A stretch of 64,000 nt of DNA from Rattus norvegicus (lineage: Eukaryota; Chordata; Mammalia; Rodentia; Muridae). The DNA lies in assembly GCF_036323735.1 (NCBI RefSeq), contig NC_086020.1:125478710-125542709 (forward strand), in the 5' to 3' direction. This document shows, piece by piece, positions 46,020 through 57,272 of the stretch (position 1 is its first letter; each line of letters opens with the position of its first letter). The translations under genes and the position numbers were made by a program. The notes below the pieces were generated by a model, which saw only the letters and a program-made list of their open reading frames with translations, did no database searches and was not told where the DNA came from.

Positions 46020-48660
46020 ATTGTCCCCGGCTGCGTGTTCTTCCTAAGGCACAGAACACACAGACGGTCTCTGCAGTAACGAGACCATTTCCAAAGGCGA
46101 GCCAGTGGCAGTTTGGACTCCAGAAGCAGCCAGCAATGCCGGAGAAGGGTTTCGGAAGTTGTAAAGCGCCCAGACTCCATCAGCTGTTGTCGAGTTGGTT
46201 CCACATTGGGCCCAGGATGCAGCGCCCAGATGTTGCAATAACCCCTATTGATAAACCCTCTGGTAGAGAAGCCCATGTCAGACGAGCCCCTCCTCCACCA
46301 CCCCCTCTTAGTTCTCCACTCCTTCCCTCTTTCCTCTATATCTCCTTCTGTTGCTCAAGACAAGGTGTCCCCTTACCCCGCCTGCCCTCTAACAATCTGC
46401 TTGCCTCCATCTCTAGTGAGGGGATGACAGGCTGGCACGGGCCACCTCATATAGGCTAGTGGGCTTCTTTTTATTCAGTTAGATGCTATGAAGCCTGTCT
46501 TTAACCCCTGCTCTCTCATTTGCCCCTTCATTCAGAAACCAACTGTTCCTCGTCCTGCTGAGGACACTGACAGCGAAGATTCTCTGCTGAGTTCCTAGTA
46601 ACAGCCTTCACTGGAAAAGAATCACCCAAGCAAATGTCTTTACTGGATGCAAGGTCCTCTCCCACTTGCTTCAGTACAGGACAACGCTGCAAGATCATCC
46701 CATGCTGGGGACATGGAATTGGCTGAAGATTTGTCCAGATTGTCTCCTGCCCATGTGACTCCTTCATTCCCCTCCTCCCACTACCCCCCCCCAGTAAACT
46801 TCAATGTGTGAATCTCCCTCTCAGCAGCTTCCCAAAGGGTCTGACTGCCTTTGTTTATTAGTAAATGTGCTGTTGTGGAAAGACTACTTTTCCTGACTGT
46901 AACCTCAGGAAAGAGGTTGGTTTGACGAATCTATTCTACTTGAGAGCCTTTTGGAACTTTGTTGGAAGTTGCTCTGTGTTTGGGAGGGAGAGTCCCAACT
47001 TTTATGGCTTAGGAGAAAGAAAAGAACCAGAAAAATACAAGAGCAAGAAACTCAGGAGAGCTCGAGGTGGAGAAGTCCATGCCTGCACTGCACCTGCCAA
47101 GGAGCTGCTCCTGCCCACAGACCCAACGGGGCGGGGTCTGCTCCATGTGCAGCCTGCTATCCTCATCCCTGGAAACACCCTGTGTCATTCTCTTGAACCA
47201 TAGAAAAGGCATAAACTTCGCAGCACCCGACAACTGATTCCGAAGTCTAGTGACAACAGGGGCGCTCTGCTTATGGTGTCCCAGAACAAAGTTAAGGCTT
47301 CCCTGAGGTTAAAGCGCTTAAGGATTACAGGAAATCCTCTTCCAAGCTCACACACATTGGCAGAATGTAGTTGTTCCCATTTGCAGTCTGGCTCTCAGCA
47401 AGCTCTCTCACTCTCCACTGCTAAAGCTACACAGAGACTCTCCATGCAGCCCCTCTCCCTCCAGGCCATCAATGCTCCAGAGGGATCTCTCCAACTGGGC
47501 TGGCTAACCAGCAGGCACCAGGGATCCACTTATCTCTGCCTCCCCAGGGCTAGAACCACAAACAGGGCGACTGATAACACCTAGCTATTCTGACAGTTTC
47601 TGACTATCTAATACCCATCCTTGTACTGGCAAGGCAAGCATTTAATCAATTAGACATCTACCTAGCCCTCTCAGCAATCCCATCACAGCGCTCTGCTTTT
47701 TAGGACTCATGCAACTAGGTCTCCCTCATAGAATAGTCTCTCCACACTGCATCACCTGCTGCACCATGAAGATTAGCATAGCACAGGGATGATAGCCCAT
47801 CATGTTCCCAGGCTGTGTGGATTACAGTGTGGTATCTTTGGGAAGAGGTTGAGAAATCCTGCTTATCACAACTCTCAAAACGTTTAGCAAACACTTTACA
47901 TTAGTGAGTCTGGTCAACCTTCCCTTCTTCTGGCCCACACAGATCGCCTCTTCTGTGCTTTCCTCAGACCTCTGCCTCAGCCTCCTGCTGTGGCCAGCAG
48001 ATGACCTTGGTCTCTCACTTTCCACACGGAGGAAGCTAGCTGTACTCTCTAGCTCCCTGGGCTTATACAGACAGAGTAGCTGCACATTGGAGGCTTAAAA
48101 CACCAGAAATCTGTCTTCCCATCATCTTGGAGGCTAGACACCTCAGACGAAGGTGTGTGAAGGACCGTGTTCCTCTGGGGGAGTGATAGAGGACACTTGT
48201 CTCCGTGCCTGGCTTCTGGTGCTGTGGTACTGCTAGCTGCTTCCATGTGGTCATTGACTGTCCCAAAAGGCTCATGCGTTTCAGGCTTGGCCCGCAAGGT
48301 GGCACTATTGAGGAACCTTGAACACATGAGACTAAGTCATTGGGGCTCTTTCAAGGAAATCTGGTACCTTGATCTCTTCCTCTTTCTCCTCTACTTCCTG
48401 GCAGTGAAATGAGCGCCTTGCTTTTCTAAGTGTCTGCTGCTACTGTCATCCACCATCCCTTTAGGCAGTGGGTCTGCCTGTTCATCAGCTGGGACCATGA
48501 GCCAAGATAAGTTTCTTGCTTTATAAGTCAATTCTCACAGGTATTTATTTCATGCCAGTGATGGAAGCTGGCTGACACAGGTACAGACCCACCACTCCAT
48601 AACTGCTGTTCCCTCTCTGTGTGCTGACATGTCCTTCCATGTCTTTCTTTTTCCAGTTCT
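46020..48660. other. Intergenic, unassigned, GC-moderate
   Basis: Slightly richer in GC than the rest and with several 80-180 codon frames on both strands. None has family resemblance, and the frames overlap each other. An old reversed ID-like scrap may lie near 47610-47670. Confidence 0.35.
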
Positions 48661-48664
48661 TTTC

Positions 48665-48910
48665 TATTTTATATTTGTTTATGTTTTATGTGTATATGTG
48701 TTTTTGCCTGTGTGTGTATCTGTGCACCAGTGTTTTGAGTGCTAGCATGTCTGTGCACCACAGGGCAGCAGAGGGCAGAATAGGGCATCAGATCCCCTAG
48801 AACTGGAGTTACTGGTGGCTGGTAATCACTGTGGGTGCTAGGAACCAAATCCAGGCCCTCTACAAGAACAGCAAGGATTCTTAACTGATGAGTCATCTCC
48901 CCAGACCCTT
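48665..48910 (-). mobile_element. B3/B2-type SINE, antisense
   Basis: TGTGCACCACAGGGCAGCAGAG, ACTGGAGTTACTGGTGGCTG and GATGAGTCATCTCCCCAGAC. It includes a CTCF-like GCAGCAGAGGGCAG at 48765-48778. Confidence 0.75.
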
Positions 48911-50289
48911 TTCTCTCTTCTTATAAAGGCTCCCCTGACTGATTAAGGAATGCTCGATAAAATATAATTTCATCTTGGTTCCATGTCAAAGACTATTTCC
49001 ACTATTAGGACCCACTTGGGAAGGAGGAGTTCAGAACTCCACAAACACTTAGAGAAACTTATGATAGTACCAGAAGACCTTCACTTCCATGGCTGGCAGT
49101 ACACTATGTGGCCAATAAGCTACACTGAAAATTTGACGATGTTGAGAATCGCTGTGGAAACACAACTCTGGGTCTGTCTAAGGAGCGTTTCCTGAAAGGT
49201 TTAACTGAGAAGGAGAGAGCCACCCTGAGTGTGGACAGCCCCGTGCCATAATCTGGGATAGCCAGCCTAATGAACAGGGGACAGTGAGCTGAGCACCGCA
49301 GCCCCAACCACTACCCATAACAAACCCTTCTGTTTTTCAATTGCTCCTGTCAGGTAATTTTTTGCTCAGAAAGGAGACACATGACTAGTACAAACTGAAT
49401 ATATAAGTTTGCATTTTCAATATGCACATAGACCTAAATTATAATTATTTTACTGCCATCAAACAATTATCGATTTGTATATTTATTTTTAATTTTTAAT
49501 AGTTGTTACAATGTTTGTTCATTATTCATACTTATCTTTCACGTTTTTTGCTATGATAAATTATGCTTCAATAAATACCACATTCTTTGTTGCCTTGGAT
49601 CGATTTCTGAATCAAAAGACAAACACCAGATGAGTGACTGCAGAACAGTCAAGCAAACACTGCAGGCAGGAGGGGTGAGTAAAGGTATGTCTGTGTCTCT
49701 GATATACCATGTTTGAAAACACCTTTCAGCTTCTCAGTTTATTCTCCCTACCGTTCTGTCTGATTCTGACTCGGGACAGGTTCGGAACAGAACCTGAAGT
49801 CACTACTGGGTCATCCTTTCCCTCAACCCCTATTGAACATGAGTTAAGCTTCCACTTTTATAAATTCCTCTTTCCCTTCTCTGTCTCCCGACCATAGAGG
49901 GTAAGGGTACATGTCGCTTTGAAACCAAGGGACAACTGAGGTCAAGAAAACTTCAACCCTATCACCTAAGGAGGATAAAAGGTTCATGTCAATCAGGCCT
50001 GCGATCACTCTTTACACTCTTAGCTGGCCTCCAACTGCTAACTATCCTCTGCTTTAGCCTCTGAGTGGGAGAAGAAACGAGAGCCCACAGCGCAGCACGC
50101 ATATGGTTAAAGTGTTTAAATTCCCACCCACAGGGGCATCTGGCTTCTCTTCTCAACTCACTCTCTCAGTCCGCAGCACAGCCCCAGGGCTGGCGCATCT
50201 GTCCCGCAAGCACCTCCTCCTCTCCTGGCTTGTTGGTGGCCTCAGGTGACAGTGCCCTTCCCTGGGGCGGCGTCTGGACACTGGTGTCC
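48911..50289. other. Intergenic, upstream of the CpG island
   Basis: No repeat recognised. GC content rises from about 50040 towards the island. Confidence 0.4.
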
Positions 50290-50730
50290 TAGCTAGGACT
50301 GCCTGATGTAGGCAAACTTAGGGTAAGGCGCTGAGCGCGCACTAGGCGGCGAGAGAGCGCCCCCGGAGCGCGGTTCCCAGGGCGGTCTCGGGGACCCCGG
50401 GCACAGACAGGGGCCTCCGTTACCCTGGCCCTGGGGACCTGGGCGGGGCCCCCAGAGCGCCCACCTGCCAGGACGGAGCGATCGGTTCCGCGGGTGATCC
50501 CGGCATACGGACCCACGGTGTCACCCGGACATTTGTGTCCTCCATCAGATCCTCACCCGAGCTGGGGACCCGCTGACACCCGCTGCCGCCCGGAGGTCCG
50601 CCCTCGAGGCGGCTCCCTACGGGAATGTTTCAGGGGAGCGGCAGGACCAGCATCCCCAAGCCTGCGCCCCGCAACCTGGAGGACCTAGACTCCGTGCAGC
50701 GCGTCCTTCTACACAGGTCAGTGTTGCTCA
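50290..50730. promoter_or_regulatory. CpG island, candidate promoter
   Basis: This is a strongly GC- and CpG-rich block, with long C/G runs between about 50325 and 50640, flanked by AT-rich DNA. No SINE or LTR is recognisable in it, so it looks like a genuine promoter island 8.5 kb before Intu. On the + strand it contains an ATG (50625) and a good donor (50717). On the - strand an ATG at 50516 is followed by a CAG/GTGGGC donor-like site near 50468. The direction of transcription is therefore not settled. Confidence 0.6.
50625..50716 (+). CDS. Candidate coding exon 1 of an unidentified gene
   Basis: The ATG at 50625 lies at the 3' edge of the CpG island and opens 30 codons plus two bases, ending at CAG/GTCAGT (donor at 50717). 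The peptide begins MFQGSGRTSIPKPAPRNLED and continues LDSVQRVLLH. I do not recognise it. It has no signal peptide or membrane segment and is rich in basic and proline residues. It joins in frame with candidate exons at 51851-51954 and 52289-52440. Its phase (two leftover bases) also equals that of Intu exon 1, so it could be an alternative Intu 5' exon. Otherwise it may be non-coding first-exon sequence. Confidence 0.4.
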
Positions 50731-51850
50731 CTGGATGCAACCAGGCTGGGCTCAGAGGTGGGGTTCGGCTAGGTGCTGGGCTCCTCTCCCCGAGTGGTTC
50801 AGGGACTCAAGCCCAGCACCAACCGGCTCCGTGAGGCTCTAAAAGGAACGGACTATAAGAAGCTAAACTGTCTGTCTTCAAAAAGTGTCTGCACTTTCTG
50901 AAGGTGGTTGGGTGAAAGCTGGGAGCTTTGCCTGGACTTTGTGAATAAAATTAGAAAGAATTTCTTTTTTTAACAAATCCAATTTCGCCCCACCCTCCTA
51001 GCACCTCGGAACATTAACTGTACAACATAGGAGTTCTCCTGAAGAAGAGAGCCCTAACTTTCCATCCGCTTATCCAACCCTATCTTTTATGCAAAATAGA
51101 CGAACAAAGATTAAAACGCACGCCTATCGCGGGCGATGAGTTTATTGGTGAGAAAGGAATCCAGGAGAACAAATTTGGCTTGAGGAGTGAATGGATGAGC
51201 CGCATGGCAGTTAACGTTGTTAATTCCGAAGGCCTGGCCTGAATGAGATATGATGGGAGGGGGTTTCAGAAGTAAATTACTTTCTCTTGAACACGTTTGT
51301 GGTAAAGGAGAGGAGGTTTGTGTGAGTTCTGTCATCTGTAAACGTTTCAAATGACCCTTTTAAGCCTCTGTACAAAACCATATGCGCTGTAGGAAGTGTG
51401 CAGGAGGTAGCAGTATGCAAGGGGTTTTAAAGGTGGATTACTGCGACTTGAGAGCTGTCTTCTGAAACTTGAAGTTTTCTGGATCCCACTCTCCACCCAG
51501 CAAGGCAGCTGTTGCTATGTAAAATGAAATATTGCTAAATTCCCAAGGCCGATCCCCGCCCCCTTGTGTTTGATAACATTGCAATTCAGGAGCGACCGGG
51601 AGTAATACTCACTATAAATGCACTCAAGCCATGAGGTTGGCCAAGTTGGGAGGGATATCTGTTCGAAGCACCGGACTCCACTGCAACAGAATTTTTTCAT
51701 ACTTCTCTTGTTTGAAATATCAAGTGGGGGGAGGGAGTCAAACTTATTAACACCACTGGACTTCAAATCGAAAGCACCAGCCTGCTTGAATGAAGGGGTT
51801 GGGGGGAGGGAGTTTAAACTGGAGTCCTCGAACTGAGGTGCTCACTTCAG

Positions 51851-51954
51851 AATGAGTATTTCTGGAATACACCAGCTCAGCATTAGAAAGAAATTACAAA
51901 TAACGCCTCCCATCTGCTGGGCCATGGAATCTGAAGCCAGTACCATGGCTAACA
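51851..51954 (+). CDS. Candidate exon 2 of the unidentified gene
   Basis: An acceptor CTCACTTCAG ends at 51850 and a strong donor, ACA/GTGAGT, starts at 51955. The 104 bases stay open in the frame set by the exon at 50625-50716. They encode RMSISGIHQLSIRKK, followed by a short hydrophobic patch (PPICW) and MESEASTMAN. The polypyrimidine tract upstream is weak. An open frame of about 35 codons is not improbable by chance, so support rests on the paired splice sites and phase agreement. Confidence 0.3.
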
Positions 51955-52288
51955 GTGAGTCTTCTGAATAGCATATGAAAAATCTTTTTAGCTTTGCACT
52001 GCATTGATGGTGTTTTATTATTTTGTATCTTATTGTCATTTTGTGTTGTCAAAACACTTGCTTAAAAACTTGCCACATGTCAGTTCCTCTCTCCCTTGGC
52101 TAAGGTGTATTGTCCAACACATTCATACTTTTCAAGTTTTATTTTGCTTACATATATAAAGGACTGTGTGGATATAACAGAAAACCTTTAAATCATATCC
52201 ACCCGTCTATCCGCATTCTCATGAAATAGGCCAGTGCATATCTGTGTTTTAAAGTCGTTTTGGCAACATTTTTATGTTTTCCTTTTAG

Positions 52289-52440
52289 AAACATCTCTTG
52301 CTTGTTCAGGCCAGCCAGTGGGTTGCGCACACACTCAGAGACTTGAACATAGGAGAGTGGGCAACTCTGCTCAAAAGCAGAGAAAGGGGGTCTTAGCAGG
52401 GAGGGGAAGAGGCAGGATAATAGGGAATGAAACAAACTAA
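52289..52440 (+). CDS. Candidate terminal exon of the unidentified gene
   Basis: A very good acceptor (T-rich tract then CCTTTTAG, ending 52288) leads into 152 bases that continue the frame of the previous two candidate exons to a TAA at 52438-52440. An AATAAA follows at 52472-52477. The joined ORF would be 115 residues (30 from exon 1). The last 51 are basic and low in complexity (GRGRGR near the end), with two cysteines early on. No family is recognised. It may be a lncRNA with a chance ORF. Confidence 0.3.
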
Positions 52441-52471
52441 AATTCATTGTACATATATGAACCTGCCGAAG

Positions 52472-52477
52472 AATAAA
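52472..52477 (+). terminator. Candidate polyadenylation signal
   Basis: AATAAA lies 32 bases after the TAA of the candidate terminal exon. The downstream GT-rich element is weak. It counts only if the 50.6-52.5 kb transcript exists. Confidence 0.25.
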
Positions 52478-52499
52478 AAGAAGTAAATACCTTGTAAAT

Positions 52500-54934
52500 C
52501 ATCGACCAAGTTTCCACAATTGCTTTAAAGAGGCCACAGGAAACCCTGATGGGAGAAAGGGGTACAGTACTTCGTTTTATTTTACATTTACATTTAAAAA
52601 GCAGGCCTTCCAGGTGTTTGTTAATGACTTGTGTATTTCCCATCGCAAATACGGTTTTCAACCCCACAACACTGGCTTGCTTTACTGTTGAGAAAGGTGC
52701 TAGAAGGAACATGCCAGTACTGAAGACGGTCACTCAGCAGTGAGTGGGGACTTCAGCTAGTCTGTTCAGGTGGAGAGGTCTGTGGAGAAAGGCTTCAGAA
52801 TGGTATTTGCCAGTTATTTTACTGAAGCAAGCTAATGTTTTTTCTGTTGTCTCGATTATCCCTACTACTCATTAGTATTCCCAAACATTTTTGAACAACT
52901 TATGCACATGACTTGTGATTAACCTTCTCAGAGTCATCTTTCTGGGGTAGAGCCATGTAACTTGGTGATCTGGTAACTTCTTCTTCCATAATATGCATGA
53001 CACCCACGTCAGAATGGTACTGTGAATTTCTGACGACACAGCAACACTCTATGGACACAAAGTCCTTTCAAACATAAGGGATGGTGTTTGTCACTGTCCC
53101 CTGAGCTCTAAAACAAAGCACAGGTGGATGACTATTCTTAGAGACTTCCAGAAACACAGCTAAGTCAGTTTGTCTCGTTGTTAATAATAACACTAGACAT
53201 AGAGAAAGGGTTCTGTGGATACAGTAGAGATGAAAATATTGGATGATCTAAAGTCCATACTCTTTTCAAGAGCAAAATTATGTGTATTCAAAATGTATCA
53301 ATTACCTAATAAGGTAAATGTAGACCCTATTGACTGACAGTTGTAACATAGTAAAAGATACCTTTTTAAACTCTGGAAGTAAAAAATAAATAGCAATAAT
53401 TAAATGGAAAGCTTAGGAAAATACAGTGTAAATGTATACTGCTTTATGGTTTTTTTTTTAAGTTCTGAGGCATTTGTCTTTTAACAACACCATGTGGTGG
53501 GTAAATTATTAGTACTGTCTTCACATGAGAAAACTTACTTTGTCCACATTCAATTTGTCCTTAGTTCTAGACTCAGAGGACATAGACCTCTAACCAAGGA
53601 AAGTATGTAGCTTCAGTACTGTCCAGCATGTGACCATCCCTGCGGGTGACTGCAGGTGACTGCAGGACTCACACCACCATAGGTTTTAGATGGTGCTAGC
53701 CATGCTTGTGCACTCTTGTATGCTGTTGTCTTTCCTGACTCTCCTGTCTGCCCTTTGTTTCATTCTTTTCTCTTCAGTAGTACACTGTGGGCCATCCATC
53801 AGGAATTCCCCAGGCTGCACATTCCTATGGTAGAGGCCTCCTCTCCTTCTGGCTGGCAAAACAGTTCACCAAATGCATTATAATTTGCAAGTAGAGATAG
53901 AAGACAAAGACAAGAAATAGACGAATCATCAGGCTTGGTGCTGGAATGGTGGGTCATCTGTTCTAGTCGCCGGGAGTCCTACACCCAGTGGGAATAATCT
54001 AATCCCCTTGGTTTTTGCAGAGGTGGGGACCAAGTTTATGGTCTTGTGTGTGTTAAACAAGTACCTTTCTCTGAGCTCCCTCAGTCCAGGCCTGCTTCTT
54101 GAGACTCCTCTATGTTCTTTTCTCATTTAAATGATCTTGCTAAGTCCTATACAGAAAGGGATTCCATTTTCATATGAGAAAATTAAAATTTCAGACTGTA
54201 AGTTCATTACCTAAATTTGGCATTGCAGAAGTATCTTTTGTATATTATGATTGTATCTTAAATTTTGGAAAATTCCAAAATTTAGAAAGTTAGAAAGTCA
54301 TGATGTTTTAAATGATATTTATTGATCTAACATCATTTTAGAAAATAATTTCCTTAAAATATTTTTTAAAATAATTATGTTTAGTTCATAAAGTAAGATT
54401 CCTGTGTTCACATTTAAGGCAGTATCAATTAGTTTCTTACAAAGGTCTATGGCATACATTTTTGTCCTGTGACCCTGTTTGCACTTATCCCTCATCGCTA
54501 CCTTCTTCTGCTACTAAATAAAGAGCCTTCAGCCTGCTGCTATAGTAAATATTTAATTATGTTCTTATCTGGCGTATTTTATGTCTGAATTGTATTGTTT
54601 GTCTAATTGAGATGGTAATCTGTGGAAATAAGGGCTGTGAGTCTCCCACGTATTCAACTAAAGGTTTTTGGGGCCTCTATTTTTATACAGTCAAAAACAG
54701 AAAATGAGAACATACCCCAAGTCTAAATCTCTAAAGTTTTCTCATGATTTCCAATTATTAAGCCCTTGGACTAACAGAGTATCTTCATAAAGCCCTGAAA
54801 ATGCCACCTTAATTTTCTTTCTCCATCCTTTCCCAACACATGTAAGGATATTAAATGTTAACAAAGTTAGAAATATAATTTGTTTGTACCACATCCTCTA
54901 AATTAAATTATAATAAAAATCACCGTGGTTATAA

Positions 54935-54935
<1 letters not shown>
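52500..54935. other. Intergenic or transcript-flanking, nothing assigned
   Basis: AT-rich, unusually free of SINEs for this window. No exon supported. Confidence 0.4.
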
Positions 54936-54937
<2 letters not shown>

Positions 54938-54983
<46 letters not shown>

Positions 54984-55002
54984 GATCAAGCAAGCAGGAT
55001 AG

Positions 55003-55061
<59 letters not shown>

Positions 55062-55087
55062 TCTCCTCTCCTCTCCTCTCCTCTCCC
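54938..55087 (+). repeat. (TG)n, (TC)n and (CTCTC)n cluster
   Basis: TG at 54938-54979, a 25-base spacer, TC at 55004-55055, then CTCTC/TCCTC pentamers to 55087. Confidence 0.95.
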
Positions 55088-55845
55088 TTTCTTCCCAATC
55101 AGCTAACAGGTAGAACTTACTTAGTCAAGGAAGCTGATGCGCTGAGTGGCTAATGCAAGGAATCCATCTTAGACAATACGCTTTTATGCGGATCATTTTT
55201 TTTCTGTGATTCAAGTTTGCGAAAGGAGAGAAGTTTAACAAAGAAGCATCCAGTCATCTCCCATCTTCAGGAGACTGTCATTTGGTAGCATATGCATACT
55301 ACATATACATACATATACTCATACACCTACATACACACAAGTGTATATGAGAGACAGCTATTCTCTAGTGAGAATTTCATGGGATATTTGATTGAAGAAA
55401 GAAGATAGAGATAGAGGGAAGAGAAGTGTCTGGGGGCTTTGTAAAGACAGCTATTGTGTCTTAAAAAGTTGTATTTGAAGAAATGCATTATGTAGAGGTA
55501 TCAAGAGAACTCCGTAAGTCTACAAGAGTGGTTCAGTTTACAGATAATGCTTGCACTAATTGTTTTACATGCATTCATGCAAACTCCAAACAGTCCTGGG
55601 CAGTAGGAACTCTATCTGAATTTAGAGAGCAGGAAAGTAAAGTGTGTAGAGACTGACGTGCTGGAGGTGGTACAGATGTGGATTCTGTGGAGAGATTCAG
55701 AGACAGGTCATATTCACCAAGTGGGAGCTGTGGCAGAGTGCTCAAAAGTGCCAGCCTTCCTGTCTCAGAGAAGCATGGGGCTTAGGCAAAACTTAGGGCA
55801 TCGTTTCCCAAGACTGAAGAAGCATTCAGGGCCCTCACTTAACTG
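55088..55845. other. Intergenic, nothing assigned
   Basis: A short ACATAC-rich stretch at about 55290-55340; otherwise unique-looking. Confidence 0.4.
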
Positions 55846-55847
55846 GA

Positions 55848-56035
55848 GAGGTGGCTTGAGGTTTAGAACACTTGTTCTTGCAGAGGACCCAGTTTGATTC
55901 CCAGCACCTACATGGCAGCTCACAACCATCTTTAACTCCAGTTCTGAGGGATCCAGCACTCTCTTCTGAGCTCTTCAGGTACCAGGCATACATACATGCG
56001 TGCAAGGAAAAACAAATCTTTAAAAATAAACAAAA
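55848..56035 (+). mobile_element. B2/B3-type SINE
   Basis: AACTGGAGAGGTGGCTTGAG, TGATTCCCAGCACCTACATG, CTCACAACCATCTTTAACTC. Confidence 0.85.
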
Positions 56036-56234
56036 CCCCCCAGAGATTTCTAAACTTCTCTGGAGATTCTGATCCTGTTGGTGTGGGGCAAGGTCTCAAA
56101 TCTGTACCATTAGTAAGCCCTGGGTGATTCTGTTTGATCAAACAAGTTGGACACATTTGCTTAATTTCGTTAATGTATAATAGGAATTAAAGTATCTAAG
56201 TCCTAGCTGATCCTCAGTTTTTTGATTTGGGGAA

Positions 56235-56445
56235 AAATGTTTTTGAGGCTGGATTTCATTCATCCCAAGCTGACCTCCACTTCTCTGTGTAGTTAAGGAT
56301 GACCACAAACTTCTGCTCCTCCTACCTGTGTCTCCCTAAGGCTGGGTTTGCAGACATGTACTCCATGACTGATTTATGTACTGCCAGGGTGGAACTCAGG
56401 GCTTCCTGTATGCAACATAAGTACTCTATCAAGTGAGCTGCAACA
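56235..56445 (-). mobile_element. Degenerate B1/ID-type SINE, antisense
   Basis: TTTTTGAGGCTGGATTTCATTC, GACCTCCACTTCTCTGTGTA, GGGTGGAACTCAGGGCTTCC. Confidence 0.5.
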
Positions 56446-56594
56446 GAACATGGGCTCTGTTCTCTAGGGAAGCAACTTTGGCGGGTGATGAGCACAGTGT
56501 AAAATTAATAGATGTGCATAGAAATAAATTACAGACTACTGCTTGTGGGGAGAAAACTGGACATTTTGCTATTGAAAATAGCAGTCTTTTACAG

Positions 56595-56825
56595 GGCTGG
56601 AGAGATGGTAGTTGAGAGCACTTGCTGCTCTTCTAGAGAACCCAGATTAGATCAATTCCCAGAACCTGCATGGCAGCTCACAACTGTCTGGAACTCACAT
56701 TCTAGGGGGTCTGCAGCCCTCTTCTGGCCTCTGAAGTCACCAGGCACAAACAGAGTACACAGATATACTTGCAGGCATAAAAAACCTTATATACATAAGA
56801 TAAACCATTCTAAAAATCTTTTACT
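56595..56825 (+). mobile_element. B2/B3-type SINE
   Basis: GGGCTGGAGAGATGGTAGTTG, CCTGCATGGCAGCTCACAAC, GCAGCCCTCTTCTGGCCTCT. Confidence 0.85.
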
Positions 56826-56867
56826 TTTTAAACGTCTAATAGGCTGCTTTAAAAGTGAAGAAACGCA

Positions 56868-57173
56868 ACCAAGCACAGTAGTGCACATCTTTACTTCCAA
56901 ACACTTGGGAAGCAGAGGAGGGACAATCTCTGTGCATATAAAACCAGTCTGGGGTGGGGGTGGGGCTGGAGAGATGGCTCAGCAGCTAAGAGACACTTTT
57001 CCAAAGGTCCTGAGTTCAATTCCCAGCACCCACATGGTGGCTCACAATCATCTGTAATAGCATTAGATTCCCTCTTCTGGTGTATATGAAAACTGAGCAA
57101 TCCTATACATAAAATAATTAAATTAATCTTGAAAGGAAGAAAGGAAGGAAGGAAGGAAGAAAGGAAGAAAGAG

Positions 57174-57204
<31 letters not shown>

Positions 57205-57272
57205 AATCCTTGTCTACATAGTGAGTTCCAGGCCAGCCAGGCTACACAATGAGACCTTGTTCCAAATAAATA
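56868..57272 (+). mobile_element. B1 split by a B2 and a (GAAA)n array
   Basis: The B1 left part is at 56873-56955 (CCAAGCACAGTAGTGCACAT). A B2 follows at 56966-57135 (GGGGCTGGAGAGATGGCTCA). A GGAA/GAAA array extends its tail (57135-57206). The B1 right part is at 57207-57270 (CTACATAGTGAGTTCCAGGC). Confidence 0.75.

Noticed and set aside
45914..46459. 181-codon + strand frame
   Set aside because: No ATG-linked promoter or family resemblance. It starts in a degenerate ID-like element and is overlapped by opposite-strand frames.
56512..57057. 181-codon + strand frame
   Set aside because: Built from two B2 copies and a B1 fragment.
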